NCBI RefSeq assembly: GCF_013426205.1
Contig: NC_089426.1
Coordinates: forward strand, 558,001-622,000
Origin: Metarhizium brunneum
Lineage: Eukaryota > Ascomycota > Sordariomycetes > Hypocreales > Clavicipitaceae
Direction of reading: 5' to 3'
Length of the DNA: 64,000 nt
In this document: piece after piece, positions 20,601 through 30,838 of the stretch
Position numbering within the stretch: the stretch's first letter is position 1
Layout: each line of letters starts with the position of its first letter
The notes under the pieces: model-generated
The model's database searches: none
Told to the model about the DNA's origin: nothing
What the model saw: only the letters and a program-made list of their open reading frames with translations
Made by a program: the position numbers and the translations under genes

Positions 20601-23599
20601 CTGACCAAAAGTCTATGGAAGACAGGGCAATCTGATTGATCAGCTTCCTTCCGACGTCAAAGAGCTTTCACACTATACATTTTGGCAGTCCTTGAGGAAC
20701 AGCCGCAAATGAGCCGACCAATAACTGCTGTGGATCGGGATAAAGTGTTCAGGGAAAGTACTCTCTAAACTCTCGTGGCTGTTCTGCAAATCTCAACTAC
20801 TATACCGGGTAGGATAAAGGATAAATAAAATCCCGCTCTCTCCAAATACGCAAAGAAACTATTATTCATGCTGTTTATTTATTTGCTCCTTTTTGTTTTA
20901 AATATTCCGGCTCTGGGTCTAGTACTTTAAACTGTATTAGACGATTGACTGGTTAATAGGACTGTATAGGTAAAGTACCGTAACTGGCAAATCACTCGTG
21001 TAGAACACTCTGCCTCCCAGTCTATTTATTATGTTATACTTAAAAAGAATAAGGCCTGCGCTTATTTCTACATACCACGTCTGCAAACTGGTCCGACCTT
21101 TTATCTGTCGGCCGGTGCTATCATTGGTTTCGAAGACTAGGGGCGTATTGACTGTTTTCAAATTTATATATAGAGCGGCGAACTCCTCGGCCTGTGCGAG
21201 GGATAAGTTCGTCATGGATATTTCAAGGTTCGTTGGTTTCGGGCATGGGAACGTGTTTCCGGCCTGTCATTTTCTACAAATCTTGCTCGATATGCCTTAT
21301 CGGTTATACGATTTGGGAACCTTGAATGCTGGGCAGATCCCTCACCAGCTCCGTAGAACTTTGTGTCTTCTAGGCACACTGGATTTAACTGATTGTTAAG
21401 CATATACCGCAGCGCGGTGCCATTCTAGTCCAAGGTGTAACCGAGTAGCACTGCATCTACTTAGACCGATAACAGTGATGCCTTGCTGTCAACGTATTAG
21501 CTAGCGCAGATGATAGTAATAGACGATGTCCCAAATACCTCTAGCGTTTGTGAACGGAGGAAGACGATTCAGCAGTCCTTGCGCATTAATATCAATTATT
21601 CCCAGGCCCGCAAGATACTCAGTAAGAAAACTGCGCCCAGATGGCCCAGATGGTCATATCTCTTGCGAAAACGAATCAAGGAAAGATGGCCAGACTGTCC
21701 CGTTAGAAGAAGCCATGATGTGGTTGTCTAGTTGGCCCTGTAATAGATAAGATGCAATTCAGCTTTGGATAGTTCTGTTAATAGAAAATGGTCAAAGGTA
21801 CCCAAATTTACTTAATACTAGACTTACTGTATATTGAAAGTAACGGCGTAATATGCGAGATGACACCTTAATGCCTGTAGTCCGCAGGTCTCTGTGTGGC
21901 CTATGTGAATTATGTTTCATATGTTTCTTCTGCATATTGGCTGGCAGTGATTTGAGCTACGACTGCCACGTCACATTGGACGAAAACGGCGCCCCCGTCG
22001 AGTATGGTTTTAAAAAAAAGGAGGAGCTTGAAGCTTCTGGGCCGGGGTATTGCACGAGTGGATAGCGGCCTGATTTGAGCGTTTTTAAGCTTCATCACGG
22101 CCATGTGTATCATGCCTATTCTTCCTATTTCTGTCTCAATGAGCTTACTGATACTATTTCTTGGCTTGACTTGACACCTGCTGGGAGACAGGAGGAGCCT
22201 GAAGGTCCAGCCGAGTTCAAGTTGCCATGCGAATATGCAGAGAGTGACAACTAGAGTGGCAATTATTGATTGCACGTAATAAACCATTTCTCTTTTTATC
22301 AGAAACTAGTCTAGTTAAAGATAACTGTTGCCAAAAGACACCGAGGCCAATATGCTTGTCAGGCTTTATATCCGAACAATAATGCGCAATATCTCTTTCC
22401 TACTCTCTTTTCTAATAGGCATTTTATATTTTCTTCCTAAGTAAATCAAAACTTATAATATATGTTGCGTATACTATTCATTTTCTATCACATCGCAACC
22501 TCACAGAACTTTACAAGAAACTTGCAATGACTGCGCTACAACAGCTTTTTCCCTTGCTTGTTCTTCCTGACTGCAACGTCTGGAGGGGGTTATTCCTTGT
22601 AGGTTATTGATACCCACGCGTTAAACTTTGTCTCTTGGCCCAAGGCAATCCAGTCGTATCACTACATATGTAGCCACCTCATAAAATCTTCCCCAATAGA
22701 ACATTAAACCTCGCACACCAGCCACAGGGATCGGATCGGATCCAACTGCCATTCTAAATACGGTAGCTCTTAGGCCATGTGTGCCGAGAAATTTGAGTGG
22801 TTAGAGAGCACTAAATAGCATCGTTATACTTTAAAACGGCGTGAAAAAGAAATGCCACCAATAAGATGTTCCATTGGTAAGCGGGTCGGCCCGACTATAG
22901 AAATTCTGCAACCCAACAGGTAACATGGTAGTTCAGTGGCGAGACTTAATTCGCTGGTCTAGCCGACGGGACAAATATTCTTCCATGAAGTGTACGGTCA
23001 AAGGGCTGCGTTCAGAGGTTCCGTGCGAGACATGATGGCCTCCGTATTGTTCTACTGGCAGACAATGGAATGAAAGCAATTGGGGAGATATTTGGGACTT
23101 TATCCGGTGACAGGCTAGGACTGGAGTTTGAACGGCTATTTGATAAACGATCCGCAAATACGTTTTGCAGAATGATCGGCGACGCTGTTGACACGGTGAC
23201 CAAAGAAATGTTCTCATAGTTCATCCAATGCGGTATTATTCATTTGGGGCACCTCCAAGCGAGTCAATAACGCAAGAGCATGTAGAAATGGTAGTTTTTC
23301 CGCTCCAGGCACACTTTATCTATGCTTTATTCATCCAAGCACAAAGTATGCTGGCGTTGGCGGCCATAGAGTCGGTCAATCCGCCATCCTGGTGGCGACA
23401 CTAAGGATTACATGCATGGGGTGTAACCTCATGACCAGACAAGAAGACGGAGAAATAAGTCCGGAAACTAGTGCCCTGAGGATGCCAGCCGTAAGCGCCA
23501 AGTATATAAGTCTAGCTGCTGCCTTTGTCGACTGTACCTCGGAGTAGCCAATCATTGAGCACATACCACAAGTTCTTCGCTTGCAACTCATTATTCAGA
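17673..23599. other. Long AT-rich gene-poor stretch with decayed repeats
   Basis: About 5.9 kb without a supportable gene. It contains a solo-LTR-like element at 19109-19286 and a 16-bp palindrome GATAAATATATTTATC at 19579-19594. Short frames that look like coding relics are at 20937-21215 (minus), 21526-21750 (plus) and about 23040-23220 (plus, ending in DAVDTVTKEMFS and a stop). None can be assigned to a family. The last 100 bp are the promoter of the LPMO-like gene. Confidence 0.45.
19109..19286 (+). repeat. Solo-LTR-like repeat, copy A
   Basis: 178 bp that starts TGTGACAAAGG and ends CGTGTAATA. It aligns over its full length, with gaps, to the element at 34486-34720 in the same orientation. 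Shared blocks are TGTGACAA(A/G)GGCT, ATTAAAGGT, GGTTC(G/A)AGG and CCGGCCCGTGC. TG...CA-like ends suggest an LTR, with the final CA mutated to TA, as RIP would do. No clear target-site duplication flanks this copy. No internal retrotransposon genes lie beside it. Confidence 0.5.
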
Positions 23600-24689
23600 A
23601 TGCTCTGCTCACTTCCTACCATCCTTCTCCTGGCGACAGGTGCTTCTGCCCACACGGCCGCCTTTGTTAAGGGCATGTACTGCGAGGTCAGTCATATCGG
23701 GGCGAGACCATATCTTGGCCAGACAGCATCTAACCACATTCATCAAGGGCGGCCCTGATCCAAACAACTACAACCCTAATGCTAATGACCCCGTCAATCC
23801 TCTTTGGATGCTGTCCAAGAACGACTGGTGGATGCAACGAAAGAGCGGTTGCTTGAACAATCCTCCCAAGAACGGTGCCTCGGTTGCCCTCCCTGCAGGC
23901 GGCCAGTTCACCGTCGAACTCGCCCACAACCAGGCGCAGACGAGCCTATCTTTCGACGGCAAGTTTGCCACTGCATGGCCCGATGGCAAGGAACACCCAG
24001 AAGATTGGCGAGGCCCTGGAAGTCCACCCGATTGCATCCAAGATGACGGTGCTCTCCACACGAATAACCAGACCATGGCTGCCGGTACCGCCTGGGCCAT
24101 CTCCTACGAGTCGGATCTAAGCAAGGTCACCATGGAGAACTTGGTCGTGTTTTCTGTCCTCGAGCAGTAAGATTGAATGCCATTTTCGCAGTAGTTGAAC
24201 ACTGTCGATTAACTGTTTCAAAGCACTCCCTGGAAGCGTATTGCTACGTACAAGGTTCCCAAAGACCTTCCTGCCTGTCCGGCTGGGGGCTGCTACTGCG
24301 CATGGCTTTGGGTTCCCACAGGATGTAAGTGTTTCACGGTTCGAGCGTCAGTCGGCGGCATATTGAACAGTCTCGCGTAGGCGGCCAGCCCAACATGTAC
24401 ATGGCCAACTACCGATGCCACGTTACTGGATCAAACTCCAATCGCAAACTGGCTCCCGCCAAGGCGCCCGTCTACTGTCAACACGACCGGTCCAAGTGCG
24501 TCAAGGGCGCCAAGCAAATGGTTGCTTGGAACCGTAAGTACCTCCTCACAACGTGACCAACTCCATAGACATCTGACCAGTTCTATAGAAGCAGAAGGAA
24601 ACAATGTCAAGGTTCCTAATGGCGCTTCTCCGGGGTATAACCAGGGTATGGGTTGGGCACCTGGTGCTCAGAATGACATTTTTCAGTAA
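23600..24689 (+). CDS. AA14-like lytic polysaccharide monooxygenase, secreted
   Basis: Five exons: 23600-23686, 23748-24166, 24224-24324, 24381-24533 and 24589-24689. The introns are 55-61 bp with consistent phases, giving 286 residues. Residues 1-17 are a signal peptide. The mature protein begins with H18, the N-terminal His needed for a copper histidine brace. The body resembles the xylan-active AA14 family: [84 protein letters not shown] and KQMVAWNQAEGNN occur in that order. Predicted role: secreted copper enzyme that oxidatively cleaves a plant or fungal polysaccharide using O2 or H2O2. The second copper His is probably in LAHNQ or ALHT. No carbohydrate-binding module or GPI signal is present. 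Confidence 0.8.
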
Positions 24690-25176
24690 AGCAGCACTTA
24701 CTCGGCGCGTGGTTATTTTCCTGTTGATTCCGGGTGTATCCTGCAATTTGGGAGAGTGTATGGCTTGACACAGTTTATCCGGCATACATGGTTTAGACGT
24801 GATGGCTACTGACCAGGGAGTCCGCGATTGTGTTTTTTATTATAGAGTCAATCTTTTTTTTTTCGTCTCCCATCTTGTTTGCTGCAGATGATACCCTATT
24901 GGTGACTTGTTGCCTACCCTGCTTGTACCTGCTACAACTCAACGATACAGCTTTGATAGACGACTTACTCTGCTCAACATTGATGTGTATGTTTCAATGA
25001 GCGCCATGACCGAGGAGTTCTAGCCCAATCAAATCCTCCTGCGCGGCCCGCAGGCATGCGCATCAAGGAACTGCCAGTTTGCTCGAAACAAGAGATTTAT
25101 CCGGAGAGTTCCAATATTCTTAATGATTAAACACTGGAATAACAGAAAAATAAGGAAACCTTTATATTCAAAGCTA
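24690..25176. other. Intergenic, no gene seen
   Basis: 487 bp between the convergent LPMO-like and MACPF-like genes. AT-rich; no coding, repeat or RNA signal that I can support. Confidence 0.4.
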
Positions 25177-26187
25177 TTATTCAACTTCCGGGCTCTCCAT
25201 ATGAGGCGCGAGTTTGTCAATGGCCTGCATCAGTTCCCTGCATAGTCCGGTGGCCCTGATAATGTCAAATAGAGATCGGAACTCGCTTCGCTGTACATGA
25301 CCCATTTAGCCAAATAGTCGACTTTTGAGGCGCCCGGAGACGACAACTTACATGAATGATTCGCCAATTCAAGTGGCTTCCCACTGTGCTGCACCAGGCA
25401 GGGGGACTATTCAATCGAGAAATTAGACCAAGACACCAGGGGCATCATCAACAAACGGGGGAGCAATACTTATTGGCTAAACGCGTGTCACCTCCGGTAG
25501 CCTTCCACGCCATCTGGTTATTGAGACCACTAATGTCCTTCGTCTGACTGTGCTCCTGGTCCGCGGCATGAGTTGCGCTGACAGACGCCTGGACGTAGGG
25601 TGAGGAGAAGGAGAGACTGGCGGCGACCTTGAGTGACCGGGCCTTTTCCAATGACGTTGAATCGGAGAATGCGTGTGACTCTTGGCTAAAGTAAAGACGC
25701 CCGCCCAGTTCAATTCGCGCGGGAATCATCTGGCCTAAGGGTTGAATCAATCACACGTTGTTAGAGGGGGTTGGTTCTGCCAGGGATGGACTGGTAAATA
25801 TAGGAGCTCAAAAGCATCTTGAGAGTGTCGGGAATAAGATTCAATTCTTTTTTCTGCGCACATGTTAGTCGCATTTTGGAGTCACAACATTGTTGCCACT
25901 TGAGAGCACGTACATTCAGTCTCATGTCGAGTTTGTCTTTGAGAAACTGATCCAAGGTGCCAGGATCTGGCTTGCCAGCTCGAACGAGAGTCTTTTTCAC
26001 GTACACAAGGTACTTTTCCTGGTCTTGTGCGCCGTTTCCTGGGGGAGGTGTTGGGTTGTCCTAGTCTAGGTGAACGACCATTCCACATGATTTATAGACC
26101 TTGGTTTCTAGGAGCTTGATGTACGCTTCCCATATCAGCGAATCCGGCACATTCGCTCCGGTAGTGGTGCAAAACGGAACTTTCTGT
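25177..26187 (-). CDS. MACPF-like protein, 5' end unresolved
   Basis: The C-terminal and central parts match fungal MACPF-like proteins: IPARIELGGRLYF, a HAFSDSTSLEK block, SGLNNQMAWKATGGDT, then PAWCSTVGSHLNWRI. Exons on the minus strand are about 26187-26100, 26060-25914, 25853-25781, 25734-25470, 25406-25352 and 25290-25177, all in matching phase. The family forms membrane-binding, sometimes pore-forming, proteins; the role in fungi is mostly unknown. Two features are odd. The 46-bp intron at 25780-25735 only works with a GC donor, since the nearest GT donor would leave an in-frame stop. The 39-bp intron at 26099-26061 has a weak donor. No start codon in phase was found: coding-like sequence at about 26260-26330 is in another frame, so a frameshift or missed exon is likely. 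It could be a recent pseudogene. Confidence 0.6.
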
Positions 26188-26585
26188 CTAAAGCAGGCAT
26201 TTAGTAAACAAACTGTTATGGTTGGTGCTGGTAAGTTACAGAAAAAGATCAATGTTTAATCTTTGCGCCCAGAAGCGCCTGTCGGACACTGGCCAGGCTC
26301 TTGCCAATAAGAGACCCACATATTACAGATGTTTAGGTTTCCTAGAATTTACCCTATAATTTAAGTAGCCATCATCTTAAAGCTACAAAAAGTTACATGT
26401 TTACTCACAGGATTTAGGCTGCTACTAAAGTTACCAGAGGTCCTTGTTATTGTGGAGCCCGTGACCTTGTTGGAGCCTTGACTGCTCTGAGGGGATCAGT
26501 CCTGGACACTTGTCCATGCTGAGAACTCGTACTCAAATTGACACATTTCACACAACATTAAACACACAAGGAAACTTCTCTCAGT
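26188..26585. other. Unresolved 5' region of the MACPF-like gene and phosphatase promoter
   Basis: The minus strand at about 26260-26330 encodes SLASVRQALLGAKI-like sequence that may belong to the MACPF-like gene but is out of frame with the next exon. The remaining bases up to 26585 are the promoter of the phosphatase gene; no clear elements are seen. Confidence 0.35.
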
Positions 26586-27089
26586 ATGGCTGATGAAGCA
26601 GGATTCTACCGCTTTGAGCAAGTCAAGCTACATCTGCTCCCTACCGATCGCCTCTTCCGCTCCTCAGCTCCACACTACAAATCGCGTGATACCGACCAGC
26701 GCTTGGACCCCGAATCCATTGCCTTTTTGCACAAGCAGAACATCAAACATGTCATCGGTGTCAACTGGCCTGCCGACGACGCCACCATCACCGAGACGCT
26801 GCGGACGGCGGGCATTGCGTACACGCCGCTCAAGGTGGAGGACCATCACGCGCCCACGCCGGAACAGCTCAAAAAGGGCAACACGGAATGGGAGAAGCAC
26901 CGTAATGGCACGTTGGTCTGGTGCGGCTTCGGCCATGGACGTACGGGCACCATGGTCTCCGGACTGCAGATCATGGCGGAAAAGAAGAAGCCGCACCCGC
27001 ACAAGTTCACGCACGACGACTACGTGAAAAACCATGTTGAGACTCCGGGGCAGGAAGCCGTATTGAACACGCTGCAGGCGGAGGAGTGA
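26586..27089 (+). CDS. Small Cys-based protein phosphatase (PTP/DSP superfamily)
   Basis: Single-exon gene of 167 codons. The signature is CGFGHGRTG starting at C113: nucleophile C113, five residues, then R119, followed by TG, which is the CX5R P-loop of Cys-dependent phosphatases. An upstream LKVEDHHAPT segment offers D86 as a likely general acid, and the N-terminal RLFRSSAPHY is the usual substrate-loop start of compact DSP/PTP-like enzymes. All catalytic elements are therefore present. The residue before the Cys is Trp and not the usual His. There is no signal peptide and no extra domain. Possible substrates are phosphotyrosine, phosphoinositide or inositol phosphate; the loop does not decide. 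The lack of introns among intron-containing neighbours is compatible with, but does not prove, horizontal origin. Confidence 0.8.
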   Translation: MADEAGFYRFEQVKLHLLPTDRLFRSSAPHYKSRDTDQRLDPESIAFLHKQNIKHVIGVNWPADDATITETLRTAGIAYTPLKVEDHHAPTPEQLKKGNTEWEKHRNGTLVWCGFGHGRTGTMVSGLQIMAEKKKPHPHKFTHDDYVKNHVETPGQEAVLNTLQAEE

Positions 27090-27320
27090 GCGAAATATTG
27101 CGCAGTGTCCATGTAGCTAGTGCGAGATTTGTGAATGAATTGAGTTGCTTTTACTCAACTGAACTATGCCGTACGAGAATGAGGTAGTCTTCTTTATAGT
27201 CTGGTGTCATGGTATTGTTCATTGTCGACTTTGCCACGGTAGTTTGGCCAAGTGCGTCCATGCTCTCAACTGCCGTGTCCCCCCAGCCAGTTTGCGCGAC
27301 CCGTCAGACTTGACATAACC

Positions 27321-27613
27321 ATGATTTTGAACACGAAGGTCTGGTGGGCAGTCTCGCACCTCGACCCTTTTACCAAGTCGCTGGACGAGTCGCAGCGCAA
27401 GACTCTCCGGGCGCGCTTCCACAACAGTAAGCGCTACGGGAAACGGTGGATGCATGTGCTCCTCACGGAGAAGCTGGGCCGGGGTATCCTGCTGCTTTGC
27501 TCGCCAAAGCTGGCCAAGATGGTGTAAGTCGAAACGAGCCTGCTTTTCTTTTTTTCCATATTCTTCGCCCCTCTTCTATGCGCAGTTGGTCGAAATCGAG
27601 TCCATCATGTTAA
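27321..27613 (+). CDS. Small basic hypothetical protein
   Basis: I do not recognise this protein. An ATG at 27321 opens a frame of 68 codons rich in Lys, Arg and Trp. A strong donor GTAAGT at 27524 and acceptor CGCAG at 27585 allow a 62-bp intron and a short second exon ending at 27613, for 76 residues. Without splicing the frame stops at 27527. No domain, signal peptide or membrane segment is seen. It lies downstream of the phosphatase in the same orientation. Confidence 0.33.
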
Positions 27614-28515
27614 TGAGGGCAAAATCCGTATTTATATAACCTAGACGCATATATACTATGACGTCCTCTATCAATAAAGGTAGCCTTTCCGAATACGCTT
27701 CGGCAACGTTATGTCACTTATTTATTCTCTTGTAGCCAATCGTCACACAACAGCTCGTCCGCGCTACTCCGCTGTTCCGGAGCATCTTCCGCATAAACTC
27801 AAGGAATTATCTCTTCTCGTCCCCAGAACGATGTGCCTCCAGCTCCTCTAGCGGCTTTGGGGGTGGTAATTGAATTCCTCCTTTATATGTGCCCAACAGG
27901 TTGACCTTGTCAGACGCACCTAAGACATGCGCATGGGGACTACTTACCTTCATCTGAAAAGAATTTATTGCTTACCCGTATTCTGCAGCGTAAGCAAAGC
28001 CCCCTTTTTACTCGAGCTTGATGTAACCAACCGTTCATCACTGCCATATATAAATGTCTGTGAACCATTGAACGCTCCAATCGAGCCAAGCTATACGGGT
28101 TGAGTGGCGTTTGTTGAAGCCATGAACGAACGGCCCACCCTGGATTGACTCGTCATCTTGCGCCGTCCGGCATTTCGGGCACTGGTGGCTGTAGGGTTTC
28201 AGTCTCTGTTAAGCTCTCCGTCCCTTGCCAAAAGCGTCCCTCTTCACTACACCCTCTTTCTACCGCTCTTCCGCCCGAGTTGTGATGGGCTGCGCGCCAA
28301 TTGTCACCAATGCGGAGTTTGCCGTTGTAGACAACAACAGGAAGCATGAAGGCTGAGACATGCCAACATGATGTGTCGTTGTGTTGGCTGAGCTTTTGCT
28401 GCATATCTTCATCTCGAATCACCTTGATATAATCCCCGTTCCGCCATGATTACCCCTCTCCTGACATCCTTTCCATTCTGTATATGCTGTTGACAAGCCC
28501 GGAGGCATATCACAT
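27614..28515. other. Intergenic, promoter of the MFS gene
   Basis: About 900 bp with no convincing gene. Sequence near 28445-28515 is pyrimidine-rich, as expected for the leader of the MFS transporter gene. Confidence 0.4.
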
Positions 28516-30527
28516 ATGCCCACATACTCTGACATACACACCATTTCTATACCCCAGATGTCGATTGACAAATCCAGCTCGCTCACGGATTGTGCATCCG
28601 TTCAGCCTTCTCCGCCAAAGTCGTTCTCTAATGGAGTCAGACTGGAGACAGAAAAGGACAATGCGGTTGTTGTGGTTCAGACACCTCGGGAAGCGTACAA
28701 GTCTCCTTCGGCCGCACGGCAGGCCGTAGAAGCAAGGAATATAGCCACAACAAACCATGCCATTGAGCAAATTGGATTCGGCAGATACCAATGGCAGCTC
28801 TTTATGACGTGTGGTTTTGGTTTCGTCATGGATCAGGTGACAAACTCCCGTCCCTTTCAATCTCCTAGCTGCGTCCTGTCGACTGACTTGATTTGGGGAA
28901 ATAGTTAATCATCGTCTCCTTGGCCTTGACGCAGCCTCAAGTTGTCAAGCAATGGCACGTCAAGTATCCCGCCATGATTATTTGCGCCGTCTACGTAGGC
29001 GCGCTGCTGGGTTCCATTCTGTGCGGCTTCTCCGTGGACATTATTGGCCGCAGGCTGGTTTGGCAAGTTTCACTTATATTTGTGTCGATTTGGACCCTTG
29101 ACTGTGCTGCGTCCCCCAATTTCGCTGTACTGGCCGTCTTTGTAGGGCTGCAGGCAGGAGGTGGAGGTGGAAACTGTGAGTTTCGTCTTGAACCAGCTAC
29201 AACTGCATAATTACCAGACTCGTCAAGAGAGGATTGTGCTGACTTTTACAGTTGCCATTGATCTCACTGTTTTCATCGAGGCGCTTCCCAAATCCAAGGA
29301 CTATATTCTAGCTGCAATCCCACTTTGGTGGAGTCTGGGCGGTGTTGTCGGCTGTCTAATCAGTAAGATTTGGCCCAACATGACCATCTTGTTCAACTTG
29401 ACGGCTTCTGTACTAACAGCGGCCCTGTGCAGTATGGCCACTTACTGTAAACTTCTCCTGTCCTCAGGATAGCACCCCGGAAACTTGTCACAGCTCTCAA
29501 AACATGGGTTGGCGGTACCAGTACATTGCCATTGGAGCGCTTTCGTTCATCATGGCCTCGGTTCGCATCTTCCTCCTCAAGATGGAAGAGTCGCCCAAAT
29601 GGCTCATCTCGCAGGGCCGTTTCGACGACGCCATGACTTCACTGTCACGGATGGCCCATGTCAATAAACGTGCCACAACCATCACGGCTGGTGATTTCGA
29701 ACCAGTCGTCCATCTTCCAGCCCGTGGCAAGAAGTGCACGCTCTTCAGCTCTCTGCACGTGAAGGGATTGTTTATAAACAAGATGCAGAGTTACTCTACT
29801 GTAACCATTATATTCTTGTGGATCTGCATTGGCGTAGCGTAGGTCAACTTTTACTCTAGGCCCTCTCCCTTTGGGTTTGGTTGCCGCAGCAGGTCTCATG
29901 AAAGCTAATATCGTGATGGCAGTTATCCCGTTTTCGTGCTGTACCTCCCAGCCTATCTCCAGCACAACGGCACCAATTTTGGAAACGGCAGCATTGCTCA
30001 GACGTATCGCGACTACGTCATCTCAGCAACAGTCGGCATCTTCGGCCCCATCTTCGCAACGTATCTTGTCAATGTGCCATTTCTTGGTCGCCGCCGCTCC
30101 ATGGCATTGACGGCTCTTTGCGCGGCCGCGTTTTGTGGCGGCTTTACCGCTGTTCGCACCGAGGCTGCCAATATCGCCTTCTCGAGCATGATTAGTTTCT
30201 GGCAAAGCGCCTTTTGCGGCATCCTCTATGCGTGGGTCAACCGCCTCTCTTTTCTCCTCGCCTGTAACTGCTGCTGGATTGATAAACGATGACCAAAATA
30301 GATATACTTTGGAGGTGACGCCAACTGCGAATCGAGGCACCGGGGCTGGCTTGGCTCTGGGATTGGGGCGGATTGCCTCGTTGTCATCTCCTTTTATTGA
30401 AACATTTGGGGACTTGACGTCCGGGGTTCCAATTTGGGTTCTAGTGGGAATGTACGGGCTTATTGCCCTTGTTGCATGTATCCTGCCATTTGAGCCGCAG
30501 AAATTTACGGAGGCAGAACGTGTCTAA
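28516..30527 (+). CDS. MFS transporter (SV2/SVOP-like organic solute transporter)
   Basis: Six exons: 28516-28836, 28905-29175, 29252-29362, 29433-29838, 29923-30231 and 30302-30527. All phases agree and give 547 residues, so the gene is intact even though several stops appear when introns are read through. A later in-frame ATG at 28558 is an alternative start. A cytosolic N-terminal tail of about 80 residues precedes the IEQIGFGRYQWQLFMTCGFG motif that opens the fungal SV2/SVOP-like group. Next come GSILCGFSVDIIGRR (MFS loop 2-3), IWPLTVNFSC before NMGWRY, an ESPKWLISQGRFDDA loop after helix 6, and a C-terminal half with a second GRR motif. It is predicted to be a 12-helix plasma-membrane proton-coupled transporter; the substrate is unknown. 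It is convergent with a truncated homocitrate synthase 311 bp away. Confidence 0.85.
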
Positions 30528-30838
30528 GCGGGCAGTGGATAGGTAGTGCACAGGAGGATGCGCAACTGATGACCCAGAGGGTGGTAAGCAATAAGTTACA
30601 AAGACAAGTTATACGAATGAGTCTTTATCCGTCAAGGTTCGTGTGAGCCCCCTACGTACACAATACGTGTTGGCAATTCACTCAAAATAATTCAGGCTCA
30701 AAGGGGGTCATGTAGGCATGATTTTTCCAGTAATGACTATCTGATGCACAATCGCACCGCAAGGACTGCTCCGTGAGCTAATAATCTGAATAAACCATGT
30801 TACTGGCTTTTCGATTACTACCAGCGTCCCAGTCTCGT
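30528..30838. other. Convergent intergenic gap
   Basis: 311 bp between the stops of the MFS transporter (plus) and the homocitrate synthase paralogue (minus). It was searched for the missing C-terminal part of homocitrate synthase (the HKAGIH region) without success. Otherwise nothing is seen. Confidence 0.5.

Noticed and set aside
29363..29472. Apparent stop and frame break in the MFS transporter
   Set aside because: A 70-bp intron at 29363-29432 with GTAAGA donor, CTAAC branch and TGCAG acceptor restores the frame and the expected IWPLTVNFSC motif.
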